From Rothia nasisuis (lineage in GTDB: Bacteria; Actinomycetota; Actinomycetes; Actinomycetales; Micrococcaceae): a stretch of 64,000 nt of DNA. The stretch covers positions 291,278 to 355,277 of the forward strand of contig NZ_CAKMSB010000001.1 in the NCBI RefSeq assembly GCF_928381405.1, written 5' to 3'. A program made the translations under genes and the position numbers. Shown here one piece after another: positions 47,007-56,352 of the stretch. The notes below the pieces were generated by a model. That model was not told the DNA's origin and did not search any database. It worked only from the letters and a program-made list of their open reading frames with translations. How positions within the stretch are numbered: position 1 is the stretch's first letter; each line of letters begins with the position of its first letter.

Positions 47007-47855
47007 ATGACCAGCGTTGTAAGTATCAGTAGCCTAAAAGGCGGTGTGGGTAAAACCTCTGTGGCGTTGGGCTTAGCTTCAGCGGCACAGGCCCGGGGGC
47101 TCCGTGTTCTCGTGGTAGACATGGACCCTCACGGCGACGCCTCCACCGGTCTGGGGGTGCGTGCTGTAGACGCTCAAAGCGGCGCCGATATGGGGGCCAT
47201 GCTCGCCGCTCCGGGGAACTTTACACTAACTGAAGAGATTCGCCCCTCCTCCTGGGTTGCCCTAGGCGCCTTGGGCAATGCATCGGCTACAGGCAAGGAC
47301 GCCGGCGTATGGGTTGGGCGTGCCTCGGCGCGGTTGGCGCGGTTGGAGCAAGAAAAGGCAACTGAAGCCCTACCCAACCTGGCGCAGCTACTTAAGCCTG
47401 CCCTACCCGATTTTGATTTGATTCTGGTTGACTGCCCACCCACATTGGGTCATTTAACTGAAATAGCCTGGGCTGCTTCAGACCGTGTGCTGTCAGTCGC
47501 TGAGCCCTCCCTCTTCTCGGTTGCCGGCTCAGAACGCACTCTGCGAGCTCTCGCACGTTTCGAGGCCAACACTGAGCACGCAGTGTCCTCAGCCTCCATC
47601 GTCGTCAATAAAGTTCGTGAGGGCGACCCAGAACACAGCTACCGCAACCAAGAAATGCGCCAGCTCTTCGGCGATCTGGTTGCTGAGCCCTCACTACCTG
47701 AAACCCCCCTGCTTCAGCGCATTCAGGGGGCGGCCTACCCCATCCACTACTGGCCTGAGGCAGAGGCTCAGCAGCTGGCTGATGCATTTAGTGAGCTTTT
47801 GACCGGCCTGGTCCAGGCTCCCGAAGCTAGCCAGGGCGAGGCGCGAGCCAGCTAA
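47007..47855 (+). CDS. ParA/Soj-family ATPase without adjacent ParB
   Basis: About 282 residues. VVSISSLKGGVGKTSVALGLASAA is the deviant Walker A loop, VVDMDPHGDASTGLG the Walker A' region and DLILVDCPPTLG Walker B. The ATG at 47007 starts just before this fold and has GAGAGG upstream; a longer open frame from 46869 is not conserved-looking. The middle (residues 70-110) diverges from chromosomal ParA. No parB-like gene adjoins it. It could position a cargo other than the chromosome (inference). Confidence 0.85.
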   Translation: MTSVVSISSLKGGVGKTSVALGLASAAQARGLRVLVVDMDPHGDASTGLGVRAVDAQSGADMGAMLAAPGNFTLTEEIRPSSWVALGALGNASATGKDAGVWVGRASARLARLEQEKATEALPNLAQLLKPALPDFDLILVDCPPTLGHLTEIAWAASDRVLSVAEPSLFSVAGSERTLRALARFEANTEHAVSSASIVVNKVREGDPEHSYRNQEMRQLFGDLVAEPSLPETPLLQRIQGAAYPIHYWPEAEAQQLADAFSELLTGLVQAPEASQGEARAS

Positions 47856-47924
47856 AGAACTCACCCTCTGTGTAGGGCCCACGGCCTTCAGGCCTAACCT
47901 CAGCCCCTCCTTGGCTGCTGTGGG

Positions 47925-48614
47925 CTAGGTAGCAACCTTACGAGCACGGCGAGCAGAGAGCTCATCAACGGTCTCAGGGGCCTGCGTTTCGAGGGCTTCA
48001 GCGGTGCTCTCACCGGGCAGTTCGCTCAGCGACATTTCGAGTTCGCGCCAGACGCGGCCAATGGCAATGCCGAAAACACCCTGACCTGCTTGGACCAGGT
48101 CAATCACTTCACTAGCTGAGGTGCACTCATATACCGAGGCGCCGTCTGACATGAGGGTGATACCCGCCAAATCCTCAACACCTCGGGACCGCAAATGGTC
48201 AACAGAGGCGCGAATCTGCTGTAAAGATACTCCCGTATCGAGCAGGCTCTTAACGATTTTCAGCACTAGAACGTCGCGGAAAGAATAGAGACGTTGAGAA
48301 CCCGAACCCCTTGCAGAGCGTACAGTGGGTTCGACCAGGTGAGTTCGTGCCCAGTAGTCCAGCTGGCGGTAGGTAATTCCGGCGGCCTTACAGGCAGTGG
48401 GTCCGCGGTAGCCCAGATTCTCGTCAACGAGTGAAACCGGATCGTCAAAGAGCACGCCCTGCTCGCCAACCGGAGAAGTGCGAGGTAGCACTTCGTCTAA
48501 GCCAAGAATCGGCTGATCAATGGGGGCAGGTACACCTCGGAGCGACTCAGGTGCGCCGTGCTGACCGCTGAACTTATTCACGGTGTCAGAGGTTCCTTCC
48601 CTTGTGCTGATCAC
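47925..48614 (-). CDS. MerR-family regulator (Rv1830-like)
   Basis: About 229 residues. After about 65 poorly conserved residues, GYRGPTACKAAGITYRQLDYWARTHLVEPTVR is the MerR helix-turn-helix, then SQRLYSFRDVLVLKIVKSLLDTGVSLQQIRASVDHL. The position after ftsR and garA matches Rv1830 of mycobacteria. The start is uncertain: GTG 48614 is used, but GTG 48581 (with GGAAGGA upstream) and a TTG at 48647 are also in frame. It lies 45-110 bp after ftsR. Confidence 0.85.
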   Translation of the reverse strand: MISTREGTSDTVNKFSGQHGAPESLRGVPAPIDQPILGLDEVLPRTSPVGEQGVLFDDPVSLVDENLGYRGPTACKAAGITYRQLDYWARTHLVEPTVRSARGSGSQRLYSFRDVLVLKIVKSLLDTGVSLQQIRASVDHLRSRGVEDLAGITLMSDGASVYECTSASEVIDLVQAGQGVFGIAIGRVWRELEMSLSELPGESTAEALETQAPETVDELSARRARKVAT

Positions 48615-48693
48615 GGACTCTCTTATCCTACCTGCACGCTCCCCCAATTCTCAGTTAATCCGAGTGGCTACGACTCGGCGTTTTAAGATAGTT

Positions 48694-49440
48694 CTAATCA
48701 AAGCTGGGCATGGATCCGGCGACCAAAGCCATGTGCAGGCGGAGCAGGAGCTGGGCAATGTCACTGGCCAGTTCAGCGGCACGAGCCTGAGATTTTTCGT
48801 CCTTGCGCAAAGCCAGGGGGCCTACGGCGGTTTCGACCAAATCAACCTCACGGTCGGCGGCAGCCCGGAAAGCACGCAGATGGCGCGGGTGCAACCCGTG
48901 GGCGGTCAGCTGGTCACTGACTTTGGTGACCACGAGGTCGTACTCGTCATAGGAATCCTTGTGGTCGGCCAGCAAACCGTAGTTCATGAGCTCACGTAAG
49001 AGAGGCATATCTACCCCGGCAGCCTGCCCCAGCTCACGCAGGGTGTAGGTGCGGCCCGGCTCAGCGGACTCCGAGGGGGGCACCGGGGAGTCGACGGCGG
49101 TGGGCAGAGGAGAGACCGCCGTAGCTGAGGCCTGCTGCCGATAAGCCGCGCCTGTTTCGATGCCCGGGCCATGACCGGCGTCAAGATCCGCCAGTCGCTC
49201 ACGAATCACTTTGAGGGGCAGGTACTGGTCTCGCTGAAGTTGTAGCACATAGCGTAGGCGCTCAATGTCAGCTTCAGAGTACTTGCGGTAGCCGGTATTG
49301 GTACGCTGAGGTGCAACCAGGCCCTTATCCTCAAGGAACCGAATTTTGGACGCACTGATACCCTGGAATTCCCCCTCGAGGGCGCTGAGCACCTGGCCGA
49401 TGGTTTTGTTCTTGGAATCGCTGGTATCACGCGCAACCAT
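48694..49440 (-). CDS. ftsR: MerR-family cell-division regulator FtsR
   Basis: 248 residues. TIGQVLSALEGEFQGISASKIRFLEDKGLVAP and GYRKYSEADIERLRYVLQLQRDQYLPLKVIRERL form the MerR winged helix; a second conserved region (YTLRELGQAAGVDMPLLRELMNYGLL) follows near residue 130. This matches Rv1828 and C. glutamicum FtsR, which activates ftsZ. Location directly after garA supports the call. The gap to garA is 2 bp. Confidence 0.9.
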   Translation of the reverse strand: MVARDTSDSKNKTIGQVLSALEGEFQGISASKIRFLEDKGLVAPQRTNTGYRKYSEADIERLRYVLQLQRDQYLPLKVIRERLADLDAGHGPGIETGAAYRQQASATAVSPLPTAVDSPVPPSESAEPGRTYTLRELGQAAGVDMPLLRELMNYGLLADHKDSYDEYDLVVTKVSDQLTAHGLHPRHLRAFRAAADREVDLVETAVGPLALRKDEKSQARAAELASDIAQLLLRLHMALVAGSMPSFD

Positions 49441-49442
49441 GG

Positions 49443-49880
49443 CTAGTTGCCCTTGCCCTGGTAGAAGGCGAAGTGGAACTTACCGATGTAGATTTCATCC
49501 CCATTTTTGAGGTAGGCCTCGTCAACACGGTCACCGTTCACGTAGGTGCCGTTGAGTGAACCTGCGTCAGTAAGAATGTAGCTACCGGCGTTGGGCATGA
49601 AAAGGGCGTGACGGCGGGAGACGGTCACATCGTCCAGGTAGATATCTGAGTCGGGGCTACGGCCCGCTACGGTGACGCCGCTTCCGTCCTTAGTGTCGGG
49701 GGTGATGAGGAAACGGGCACCCTTAAACTGACCGTCTAGGCCAATCAAAATAGCAGAGCCGCCGGGCAGGGTGGCCAGCAGGTCGCTTTCCTCAGTGGTG
49801 GGCTGATGAGAAGTGGCAACCCCGAGGGGTTTCACTGCGGCCATAGCCGATGTTGCCGGGTAGGAGTCGTGCTGAGCCAT
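49443..49880 (-). CDS. garA: FHA-domain metabolic regulator GarA/OdhI-like
   Basis: 145 residues. The FHA domain (about 62-138) shows VAGRSPDSDIYLDDVTVSRRHALF and GSLNGTYVNGDRV with the Arg, Ser, His and Asn that bind phosphothreonine. The N-terminal segment has a Thr-Thr pair (PTTEES, residues 27-32) at the place where GarA carries its phospho-acceptor threonines (ETTSVF). GarA/OdhI binds and inhibits 2-oxoglutarate dehydrogenase and glutamate dehydrogenase until phosphorylated by Ser/Thr kinases. It is first in a garA-ftsR-merR unit. Confidence 0.92.
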   Translation of the reverse strand: MAQHDSYPATSAMAAVKPLGVATSHQPTTEESDLLATLPGGSAILIGLDGQFKGARFLITPDTKDGSGVTVAGRSPDSDIYLDDVTVSRRHALFMPNAGSYILTDAGSLNGTYVNGDRVDEAYLKNGDEIYIGKFHFAFYQGKGN

Positions 49881-50069
49881 TCGGTCTATTTTCCTTTGGT
49901 GTGAGAGAGGTATGCCGCGAGGCAGAGGGCGGTAAGAAACTGTGATACTGGGCTACGGTTCAAGGTCACAAAACGGTAAACAGTGAACCGCTTGTTTAAT
50001 CCTATCCATTGAGGGCCTCTCTCGCCCAGCTGAGTTTGCATTCGGGCCTCAAATTTTCTGGAAAGCGAA

Positions 50070-50103
50070 CAGGCCGCCTTTCGTTCTTACGAAAGACGGC
50101 CTG
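50070..50103 (-). terminator. Terminator of gcvH
   Basis: CAGGCCGCCTTTCGT (50070-50084) pairs with ACGAAAGACGGCCTG (50089-50103), one C-A mismatch on plus that is a G-U pair in the minus transcript. It lies 36 bp past the gcvH stop, separating it from garA. Confidence 0.75.
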
Positions 50104-50138
50104 CCTACCGGGATCGGAGCCCGGTTCGGAGCGCACCT

Positions 50139-50525
50139 TTAAGCAATCTCGGCGGTGTAATCGTCAGCTGAGAGCAGGTTGTCAAGGTCTGCCTCGTTCG
50201 CAGGGCGAACTTCAATTAACCACCCAGAACCGTAGGGGTCAGAGTTGACGGTCTCAGGAGCATCGGCTAGGTCTTCGTTAACAGCAACCACCTCACCAGA
50301 GATGGGAGCAAAGAGGTCTGAGACACTCTTGGTGGATTCGATTTCACCAAAAGTGGCATCTGCGTCAAGCGCTTCGCCGACCTCGGGTAGGTCAACGTAG
50401 ACGACATCGCCCAAAGCATCTTGGGCGTGGTCGGTCACGCCGATGCGGACAGTGCCGTCTGAGGTGAGTTCGCTAACCCACTCATGCTCTTTGGTGTACT
50501 TGAGTTCTGCCGGAACGTTGCTCAT
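50139..50525 (-). CDS. gcvH: Glycine cleavage system H protein
   Basis: 128 residues, typical GcvH size. [41 protein letters not shown] is the family N-terminus and [16 protein letters not shown] carries the lipoylated Lys. It shuttles the aminomethyl group between the P, T and L proteins; gcvP and gcvT are not in this window. gcvH next to garA and ftsR is the normal actinobacterial order. A TATAAT on the minus strand (50627-50622) is a likely -10 about 95 bp before the ATG. Confidence 0.95.
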   Translation of the reverse strand: MSNVPAELKYTKEHEWVSELTSDGTVRIGVTDHAQDALGDVVYVDLPEVGEALDADATFGEIESTKSVSDLFAPISGEVVAVNEDLADAPETVNSDPYGSGWLIEVRPANEADLDNLLSADDYTAEIA

Positions 50526-50621
50526 CGGAGGTGTCCTTTTCTTTGGTGGAGGGCCGATCGAGGTGCGTGAAACTCGACTGTCGAATCAGGCCACACGAGG
50601 GAGTGAGGCCCGTTACCTCAA

Positions 50622-50627
50622 ATTATA
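50622..50627 (-). promoter_or_regulatory. Candidate -10 box of gcvH
   Basis: A perfect TATAAT hexamer on the minus strand, in a local AT-rich spot upstream of gcvH. No clear -35. Prediction only. Confidence 0.4.
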
Positions 50628-50679
50628 TGGTACTGGGTGCAGGTACTGATGACCCGCACCCCGTGTTGACAGTTTAACG

Positions 50680-50736
50680 GGACGTCGCCCGCCCACTCCC
50701 CAGCCTAGCGGCGAGAAAGAGCGGGGGGCGGCGTCC
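50680..50736 (-). terminator. Terminator-like hairpin after putA
   Basis: GGACGTCGCC (50680-50689) pairs with GGCGGCGTCC (50727-50736) with one G-U type pair, 15 bp past the putA stop. The loop is long (37 nt) and GC-rich. Confidence 0.4.
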
Positions 50737-50750
50737 TTGTACCTAACCGT

Positions 50751-53700
50751 TTAGATAACACACTCAGAGTACTTGTAGGGGTTGCCAAAACGGTGGGCAG
50801 TAATAGAGACTGCCTGCTCACGGATGAAGGGCAGCATTTCAATACGGCCGGCTTCGGTGACCGGCTGAAAGTAGACCGCAATGTCAGGGCGGCCTCCCAG
50901 TGCCTTGTAGATGCTGGTTGCATCGTCACCGATGTAGCGAATACGGGCTCCTTCGAGAGCGGTCCCCTCAAGCTGCTTTGAGGGAGTCTTGGCAATTGTG
51001 GCCAGGGACGCGCGGTAGGTTTCATCAGACTGCTCAAGAACGGTCACACCGGCAGAACGCAGGGCACCGGCAACAGCCACAGGAATGCTCTGCCCGGTGG
51101 TGAATTCGATGGTGGCCCCGGCGGCAAGGCCGGCGAGCAGAACGCGCAGAGCACGATCGCGATCGCCGGATTCATCCAAACGCACCTGCACTGTGGTGGG
51201 CAGGTAGCGCAGAATATTGCGCTCAACACCCAGCTGGCTGGGGTCGTGGCCTACACCGAACTCACTGGCCCAGGCCTCAGCGTCAGAGCTTGCCGACCGG
51301 GTCAGCATGTCAAGGGAGCCGTCCTGGGTCGCGGTGGGTTCACGCAGAGCTGCTAGCAGTGCGCGAACCGAGGGGTTGGAGGGCGCGGTGCTTGCGGTGG
51401 CCTCGGCACTCGACCAATCTGAGAGAGCCACCAGGTAGTTGGGGCCACCGGCCTTAGTGCCAGAGCCTACGGTGGACTTCTTCCAGCCACCGAAGGGCTG
51501 ACGCTGCACGATTGCACCGGTGATACCACGGTTGGCGTAAAGGTTGCCCGCCTGGACCTTAGAGAGCCAGAGCTCCAACTCTTGAGAATCCAGGGAGTGA
51601 AGACCGGCGGTCAGGCCGTAGTCAGTGGCGTTCTGTAGCTCAATGGCCTCTTCGAGGGTTGTGGCCTTCATAATACCCAGGATGGGGCCAAAGTACTCGG
51701 TCAGGTGGTATTCGCTGCCGGGCTTGACGCCTGCACGTACACCGGGTGACCAGAGGCGGCCGGTTTCGTCGAGCTGTTCGGGCTTAATGATCCAGGTCTC
51801 GCCGTCACCCAGGGTGGTCAGGCCGCGCTTAAGCTTGCCCTCGGGCTTCTCAATCACGGGGCCCATCTCTGATTCGATGTCTTGGGGGTGGGCAACATAC
51901 AGAGACTTCACGGCATCAACCAACTGGTTGTAGAAACGCTTGGACTCACCCACCGAACCGACCAGAATCACGGTGGAGGCTGCCGAGCACTTCTGGCCTG
52001 CGTGGCCAAAGGCCGAGTAAACAATATCCTTGACTGCCAAATCGAAGTCAGCATTGGGAGTAACGATGATGGAATTCTTACCGGATGTTTCGCCGAAGAG
52101 GGGCAGGTCTTTGCGCCAGGAACGGAACATCTCGGCGGTTTCGTAGCCGCCGGTCAGAATCAGGCGGTCGACCGCCGGGTGGGCAATCATCCTTGAACCG
52201 GCGTCGCGGTTAGTGACCTTAACCAGGCGCAGAACGTCACGGGGAACTCCAGCCTCCCAGAGCACCTCGGCGATGAGGGCACCGACGCGGGCGGTGTTAG
52301 ATGCGGGCTTGAAGATGACGCCGGAGCCTGCCGCTAGGGCTGCAATGACACCACCGACGGGAATTGCGGTGGGAAAGTTCCAGGGCGGAACGACTAGAGT
52401 CAGCTTGACGGGGTGGTGGGCGGCACCGTCAACAGAGTTCAGGCGCTCGGCCAGCATGGCGTAGTAGTAAGCAAAGTCAACGGCCTCTGAGACCTCAATA
52501 TCGCCCTGTTCCAGGGTCTTACCTGCCTCGTGTGCCATGATCTCCATGAAGTCAGCCCGGCGCACAGCCAGATTGACGGCGACCTGGCGCAGGATTTCGG
52601 CCCGCTCGGCAGCGGGGCGGGCACCCCAGCTCTCGCCAGCGGAGGCGGTCTGAGCAACCAGGGCTTCTGCGTCCTCAACCGAGCCTAGCTCGTTAGCAGC
52701 CAGGGCCTCGATACCGATTTGAGTATTCTTGGAGCGCTCCAGAATTGCGCGGCCCCACTCGCGGTTGGCGGCCAGAGCCGGGTCGGTATCGGGGGTGTTC
52801 TCGAACCTGCCGCTGGCGGGCTTGAAAACAGTTTCGGCGGTTTCTTCCAGGCGGTTCTGGGTACGCTGGGCGGGCTGGACCTCATCGGTAACAGCCTCAA
52901 GAGAGCGCAAGAAACGATTCTTTTCACGCTCGAACAGCTCGGGTGAAGAATCAAGATCAAAGACAGCACTCATAAAGTTTTCAGACGAGGCGTTCTCTTC
53001 CAGACGGCGCACCAGGTAGGAGATAGCGACGTCAAACTCTTCGGGGCGAACCACGGGGGTGTAGAGCAACAGGTGCCCCACTCGGCGGCGGATGACCTCG
53101 GCCTGTTGGGAGGCCATACCGATGAGCATCTCGAACTCGATGTCCTTTTCAACGCCACGATCTTCAGCCAGTAGCAGGGCGAAAGCAACATCAAAAAGGT
53201 TGTGGCCTGCTACGCCCAAGCGGATGTTCTTGGTGTGCTCGGGGGTCAGCGCGTAGTTGAGAATGCGCTTGTAGTTGGTGTCTGAATCCTGCTTGGAGTC
53301 GCAGGTGGTCAGAGGCCAACCGTGCACAGCAGCTTCTACCTTTTCCATGGAAAGGTTGGCACCTTTGACCAGACGCACCTTGATGGGGGCACCGCCGTCA
53401 GCCACGCGAGTTGCCGCCCACTCCTGGAGGTGCTGCATGGCTGCCAGGGTGTCTGGTAGGTAAGCCTGAAGCACAATGCCAGCTTCGAGGTTCTTGAGGT
53501 GGGGCTGGTCAAGAATCTTGGTAAAGACCTCGATAGTCATGTCGAGATCCTTGTACTCCTCCATATCAAGGTTGATGAACTTCTTGGCAGGTGAGTTGGC
53601 AGCCAGCTCATAGAGAGGGGTCAGGCGGCGGACGGCCTCGTCCACAACCTCTTCGAAGGCCCAGTGGGAGTGGGGGCCAGAAACTGAGGAGACCTTGATG

Positions 53701-54236
53701 GAGACGTAGTCAACGTCATCACGGGTCAGCAGGCGCTTGGTTTCACTCAGGCGGCGTTCGGCTTCACGGTCACCGAGAACTGCCTCGCCCAAGAGGTTGA
53801 TGTTGAGCTTATTACCGGTTGAGGTGAGGTGCTTAATAGCAGGGCCCAGCTTTTCGTCGCGAGCATCAACAATCAGGTGCCCGACCATCTGGCGCAACAC
53901 GGCGCGGGCGACAGGAACAGTGGGCCAGGAGGCCTTAGCGGCAAGCTTGCCACCTAGGCCCACAGCGCTCTTCATGTACCAGGGCAGAAAGGAGGGGACG
54001 ATGGGGGCGATTCGGCTCAGATTTTGACCGGCAACCTGTTGGTCTTCGGGGCGGACCACGCCGTCAACGAAGCCGACAGTGAAGTCTAGCCCGTTGGGGT
54101 CTTTGAGCACACCGGCCAGCTTCTCCGCTGCGGGGTCTGAGGGGACGCTCTGGGCGGCCTTGACCCAGTCAGCTACAAGGTTGACGGCCTGCTCGGCGAG
54201 CTGCTGGTGGTGGGGATCGCTAAAAGGCTGTGCCAA
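50751..54236 (-). CDS. putA: Bifunctional proline dehydrogenase / L-glutamate-5-semialdehyde dehydrogenase
   Basis: 1161 residues. The proline dehydrogenase barrel spans about 100-440 (VKVSSVSGPHSHW, INLDMEEYKDLDMTIE, RVADGGAPIKVRLVKGAN, RRRVGHLLLYTP). The aldehyde dehydrogenase domain spans about 520-980 with PPWNFPTAIPVGGV, GETSGKNSI and the catalytic Cys in GQKCSAAS near residue 747. A further 180-residue C-terminal domain follows. It oxidises proline to glutamate using FAD and NAD. No DNA-binding ribbon-helix-helix domain is visible. A LysR gene is divergent. Confidence 0.95.
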   Translation of the reverse strand: MAQPFSDPHHQQLAEQAVNLVADWVKAAQSVPSDPAAEKLAGVLKDPNGLDFTVGFVDGVVRPEDQQVAGQNLSRIAPIVPSFLPWYMKSAVGLGGKLAAKASWPTVPVARAVLRQMVGHLIVDARDEKLGPAIKHLTSTGNKLNINLLGEAVLGDREAERRLSETKRLLTRDDVDYVSIKVSSVSGPHSHWAFEEVVDEAVRRLTPLYELAANSPAKKFINLDMEEYKDLDMTIEVFTKILDQPHLKNLEAGIVLQAYLPDTLAAMQHLQEWAATRVADGGAPIKVRLVKGANLSMEKVEAAVHGWPLTTCDSKQDSDTNYKRILNYALTPEHTKNIRLGVAGHNLFDVAFALLLAEDRGVEKDIEFEMLIGMASQQAEVIRRRVGHLLLYTPVVRPEEFDVAISYLVRRLEENASSENFMSAVFDLDSSPELFEREKNRFLRSLEAVTDEVQPAQRTQNRLEETAETVFKPASGRFENTPDTDPALAANREWGRAILERSKNTQIGIEALAANELGSVEDAEALVAQTASAGESWGARPAAERAEILRQVAVNLAVRRADFMEIMAHEAGKTLEQGDIEVSEAVDFAYYYAMLAERLNSVDGAAHHPVKLTLVVPPWNFPTAIPVGGVIAALAAGSGVIFKPASNTARVGALIAEVLWEAGVPRDVLRLVKVTNRDAGSRMIAHPAVDRLILTGGYETAEMFRSWRKDLPLFGETSGKNSIIVTPNADFDLAVKDIVYSAFGHAGQKCSAASTVILVGSVGESKRFYNQLVDAVKSLYVAHPQDIESEMGPVIEKPEGKLKRGLTTLGDGETWIIKPEQLDETGRLWSPGVRAGVKPGSEYHLTEYFGPILGIMKATTLEEAIELQNATDYGLTAGLHSLDSQELELWLSKVQAGNLYANRGITGAIVQRQPFGGWKKSTVGSGTKAGGPNYLVALSDWSSAEATASTAPSNPSVRALLAALREPTATQDGSLDMLTRSASSDAEAWASEFGVGHDPSQLGVERNILRYLPTTVQVRLDESGDRDRALRVLLAGLAAGATIEFTTGQSIPVAVAGALRSAGVTVLEQSDETYRASLATIAKTPSKQLEGTALEGARIRYIGDDATSIYKALGGRPDIAVYFQPVTEAGRIEMLPFIREQAVSITAHRFGNPYKYSECVI

Positions 54237-54361
54237 AAGGTTGACCTCCTACTAGTTCCACCCGGAGGTGGAGATGATATTTGAACTTGTTATCCATTTC
54301 ACCATCTATGAGTCTGAGATACACTATTAGAAAAAATGAATCTTTTTTAGCCTGTATGTTC

Positions 54362-54375
54362 AGTTTTACTAAACT
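54362..54375. promoter_or_regulatory. Palindromic site in the putA / lysR-type divergent region
   Basis: AGTTTTACTAAACT has inverted ends AGTTT/AAACT and lies 38 bp before the LysR-type ATG in an AT-rich 176-bp region. It has the size expected for a LysR-type binding site. No direct evidence. Confidence 0.35.
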
Positions 54376-54412
54376 ATATTCTGCTTACTCTCTACACAAG
54401 AAAAGAGTTGCC

Positions 54413-55312
54413 ATGTACGATATCCGCCGCCTGGCCATGCTCCTTGAAATCCACGAGCGCGGAACCCTTGCCGCCGCAGCCAAAGCCCTGCATCTGACCT
54501 CATCAGCCGTCTCTCAGCAAATCACCACTCTTGAAAAAGAGGTGGGTGCTCCCCTACTGCGCAAGGTGGGTCGCAGGGTTGAGCTGACCACCGAGGCTCT
54601 GATTTTGATTGAGAGCACCCGTAACATTCTCAAGGAGTTGGATGCTGCCCGCACCCGCATCACCCTGCTCGAAGGCGTCCCCGCCGGGCAGGTGCGCCTA
54701 GCTATCTTCCAGTCAGCCGCCCAGGCGCTACTGACCGGCACGCTTGAGCACCTGGCAGAACACGCTCCGCAGGTTCAGCTACACGTAGTGCAGATTGACC
54801 CTGAGACCGGCCTGACGCTCACCCGTAGCCGGGAATTCGATTTGGTCATTGCGGAGTCTTACCCGCACCACTACATTCCCGAATACCCGGAGCTCACCAG
54901 TGAGCTACTGACAGAAGACTCCCTCAACCTGGTGCTAGCTGCCGATCACCCCGCCCAGGGCCTAGAGGCGGCGGCCGACCTCTTGTGGGTCTTTGAGGGC
55001 GAGCACAACACCTCCCGCACGTGGGGAATTAACCAGTGCCGGGCGGCTGGGTTTGAGCCGCAGGTGCGCTACGTGATTGATGATTTGAATACCCATCTGC
55101 AGCTAGCGGCAGGCGGGGCGGCGGCTATTATGCCGTCCTTTGCATTACCCGCCACTGGGGAAGATTTGGCGCAGGCTCACGGGGTGAAGGCTATTCCTCT
55201 GCCGGGTGCCCCCTACCGCGAAATCTACGTGGCCACCCGCACCGAGAGCACCGGCCAGCCCGCTATCCGGGCGGTCAAGGACGCGCTGAAAGCGGCGGTG
55301 GAGGGGCGGTAG
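54413..55312 (+). CDS. LysR-family transcriptional regulator, probably of putA
   Basis: About 299 residues. The N-terminal helix-turn-helix reads MYDIRRLAMLLEIHERGTLAAAAKALHLTSSAVSQQITTLEKEVGAPLL; the rest is a periplasmic-binding-like effector domain (RLAIFQSAAQALLTGTLEHLAEHAP; FDLVIAESYPH). The ATG at 54413 is chosen by homology to family N-termini and AAAAGAG upstream; the frame is open 44 codons further into AT-rich promoter DNA. Divergence from putA suggests it responds to proline or a related amino acid (inference). Confidence 0.9.
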   Translation: MYDIRRLAMLLEIHERGTLAAAAKALHLTSSAVSQQITTLEKEVGAPLLRKVGRRVELTTEALILIESTRNILKELDAARTRITLLEGVPAGQVRLAIFQSAAQALLTGTLEHLAEHAPQVQLHVVQIDPETGLTLTRSREFDLVIAESYPHHYIPEYPELTSELLTEDSLNLVLAADHPAQGLEAAADLLWVFEGEHNTSRTWGINQCRAAGFEPQVRYVIDDLNTHLQLAAGGAAAIMPSFALPATGEDLAQAHGVKAIPLPGAPYREIYVATRTESTGQPAIRAVKDALKAAVEGR

Positions 55313-55483
55313 GGGCTTCTGGCGGCTTCTAAAAGTGACGGGTAGACGTGGTGGTGGCAGTCGCTGGCTACAACTATGTGGCAGTTTTTCAAATGCACGC
55401 AATTTTTTCGCACGTGTGAAAAGAACTGCCGCCCAACCTTCACGCGACAGGGTAGCCAGATGAAGTTTGTGTCACGTTGAGAT

Positions 55484-56269
55484 TTACTCAGACGGTAGAG
55501 TCTGCTCAAAATCTCCAGAATGGCTAAATAAGTACCAACTACCATCGGCATAAATTCCATGCAACTGGTAGAGGTAGGGTTCATAGGTTACTGGCACCCA
55601 TTCAGCGCGCTGAGGATTACCCTGGGGGTTCAGAATCGTGGTCCCATTCTCAACCGCGTACACCGTAAAATTCAGGTCTGCAACCTTAGACTCCTCCACC
55701 AAATAGCGGCCTGAATAGATTTCCCGGTGGCCATTGACCACCCACCCACCGTTAGCATAGGCAGCATCGACCTGGTCAATTAAATCAAGTTCCTCCTCTG
55801 CCTCACTAGCGCCGGGAGCACTCGCCATCTCACGCCATCGGTCGGTATCACCCGATGTCACCGCATAGTTACGCTCAGCAATGTAGTAGGTTGCGAAGCG
55901 GGCAAAGCCCTCCTCAGTCTTCTCATTCATCCCCTCAGGAGCGATAGGACGAGGTACGCCTGTAGCGGGGCTTTCCTCAGTGGCCGGAACAAAATCAGCA
56001 AAATCTCCCTCAAATTCGAGTTCAAAATCAAAGGGCTTGGTGGAATCACCTTCAACACTGCTTTGTTCTGAGGGCTGAGCTGACAAATTCGTTGAGGGTT
56101 GCTCAGTCGCGATGGAGCTAGCCGATGAAGAGGTAGCGCTCTCTGATGATTCATTCGCTGCGTCTTCCGGTTCCACGGAGCTACAGGCGCTCAGGGTAAG
56201 AGCCGTGATAGCCAGCGGACCTACTACCCTGATCAATGTAGTGGAGAAAGTGGATTGTGTGCTTTGCAT
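55484..56269 (-). CDS. DUF6318-like lipoprotein
   Basis: About 261 residues. The signal peptide ends in the lipobox LSAC (TLIRVVGPLAITALTLSAC), so it is lipidated and surface-anchored. A Ser/Glu-rich linker (residues 33-95) follows, then a compact domain (RPIAPEGMNEKTEEGFARFATYYIAERNYAVTSGD; DAAYANGGWVVNG) resembling DUF6318, a domain of actinobacterial lipoproteins of unknown role. The frame extends to 56461 but the ATG at 56269 alone gives a normal signal peptide. It lies between the LysR-type and SorC-type genes without clear partners. Confidence 0.75.
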   Translation of the reverse strand: MQSTQSTFSTTLIRVVGPLAITALTLSACSSVEPEDAANESSESATSSSASSIATEQPSTNLSAQPSEQSSVEGDSTKPFDFELEFEGDFADFVPATEESPATGVPRPIAPEGMNEKTEEGFARFATYYIAERNYAVTSGDTDRWREMASAPGASEAEEELDLIDQVDAAYANGGWVVNGHREIYSGRYLVEESKVADLNFTVYAVENGTTILNPQGNPQRAEWVPVTYEPYLYQLHGIYADGSWYLFSHSGDFEQTLPSE

Positions 56270-56352
56270 GGGGAAACTTTGAGTGTATGGGGAATAAGTA
56301 TGTACTTCGAACTCTACAGCCTGCGTACTGCAAGACCTAACAAGGTGATGTC

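Noticed and set aside
50526..50640. Possible glycine riboswitch upstream of gcvH
   Set aside because: The leader is only about 90 nt after the likely -10 box and shows neither tandem aptamer-like structure nor a terminator before the gene.
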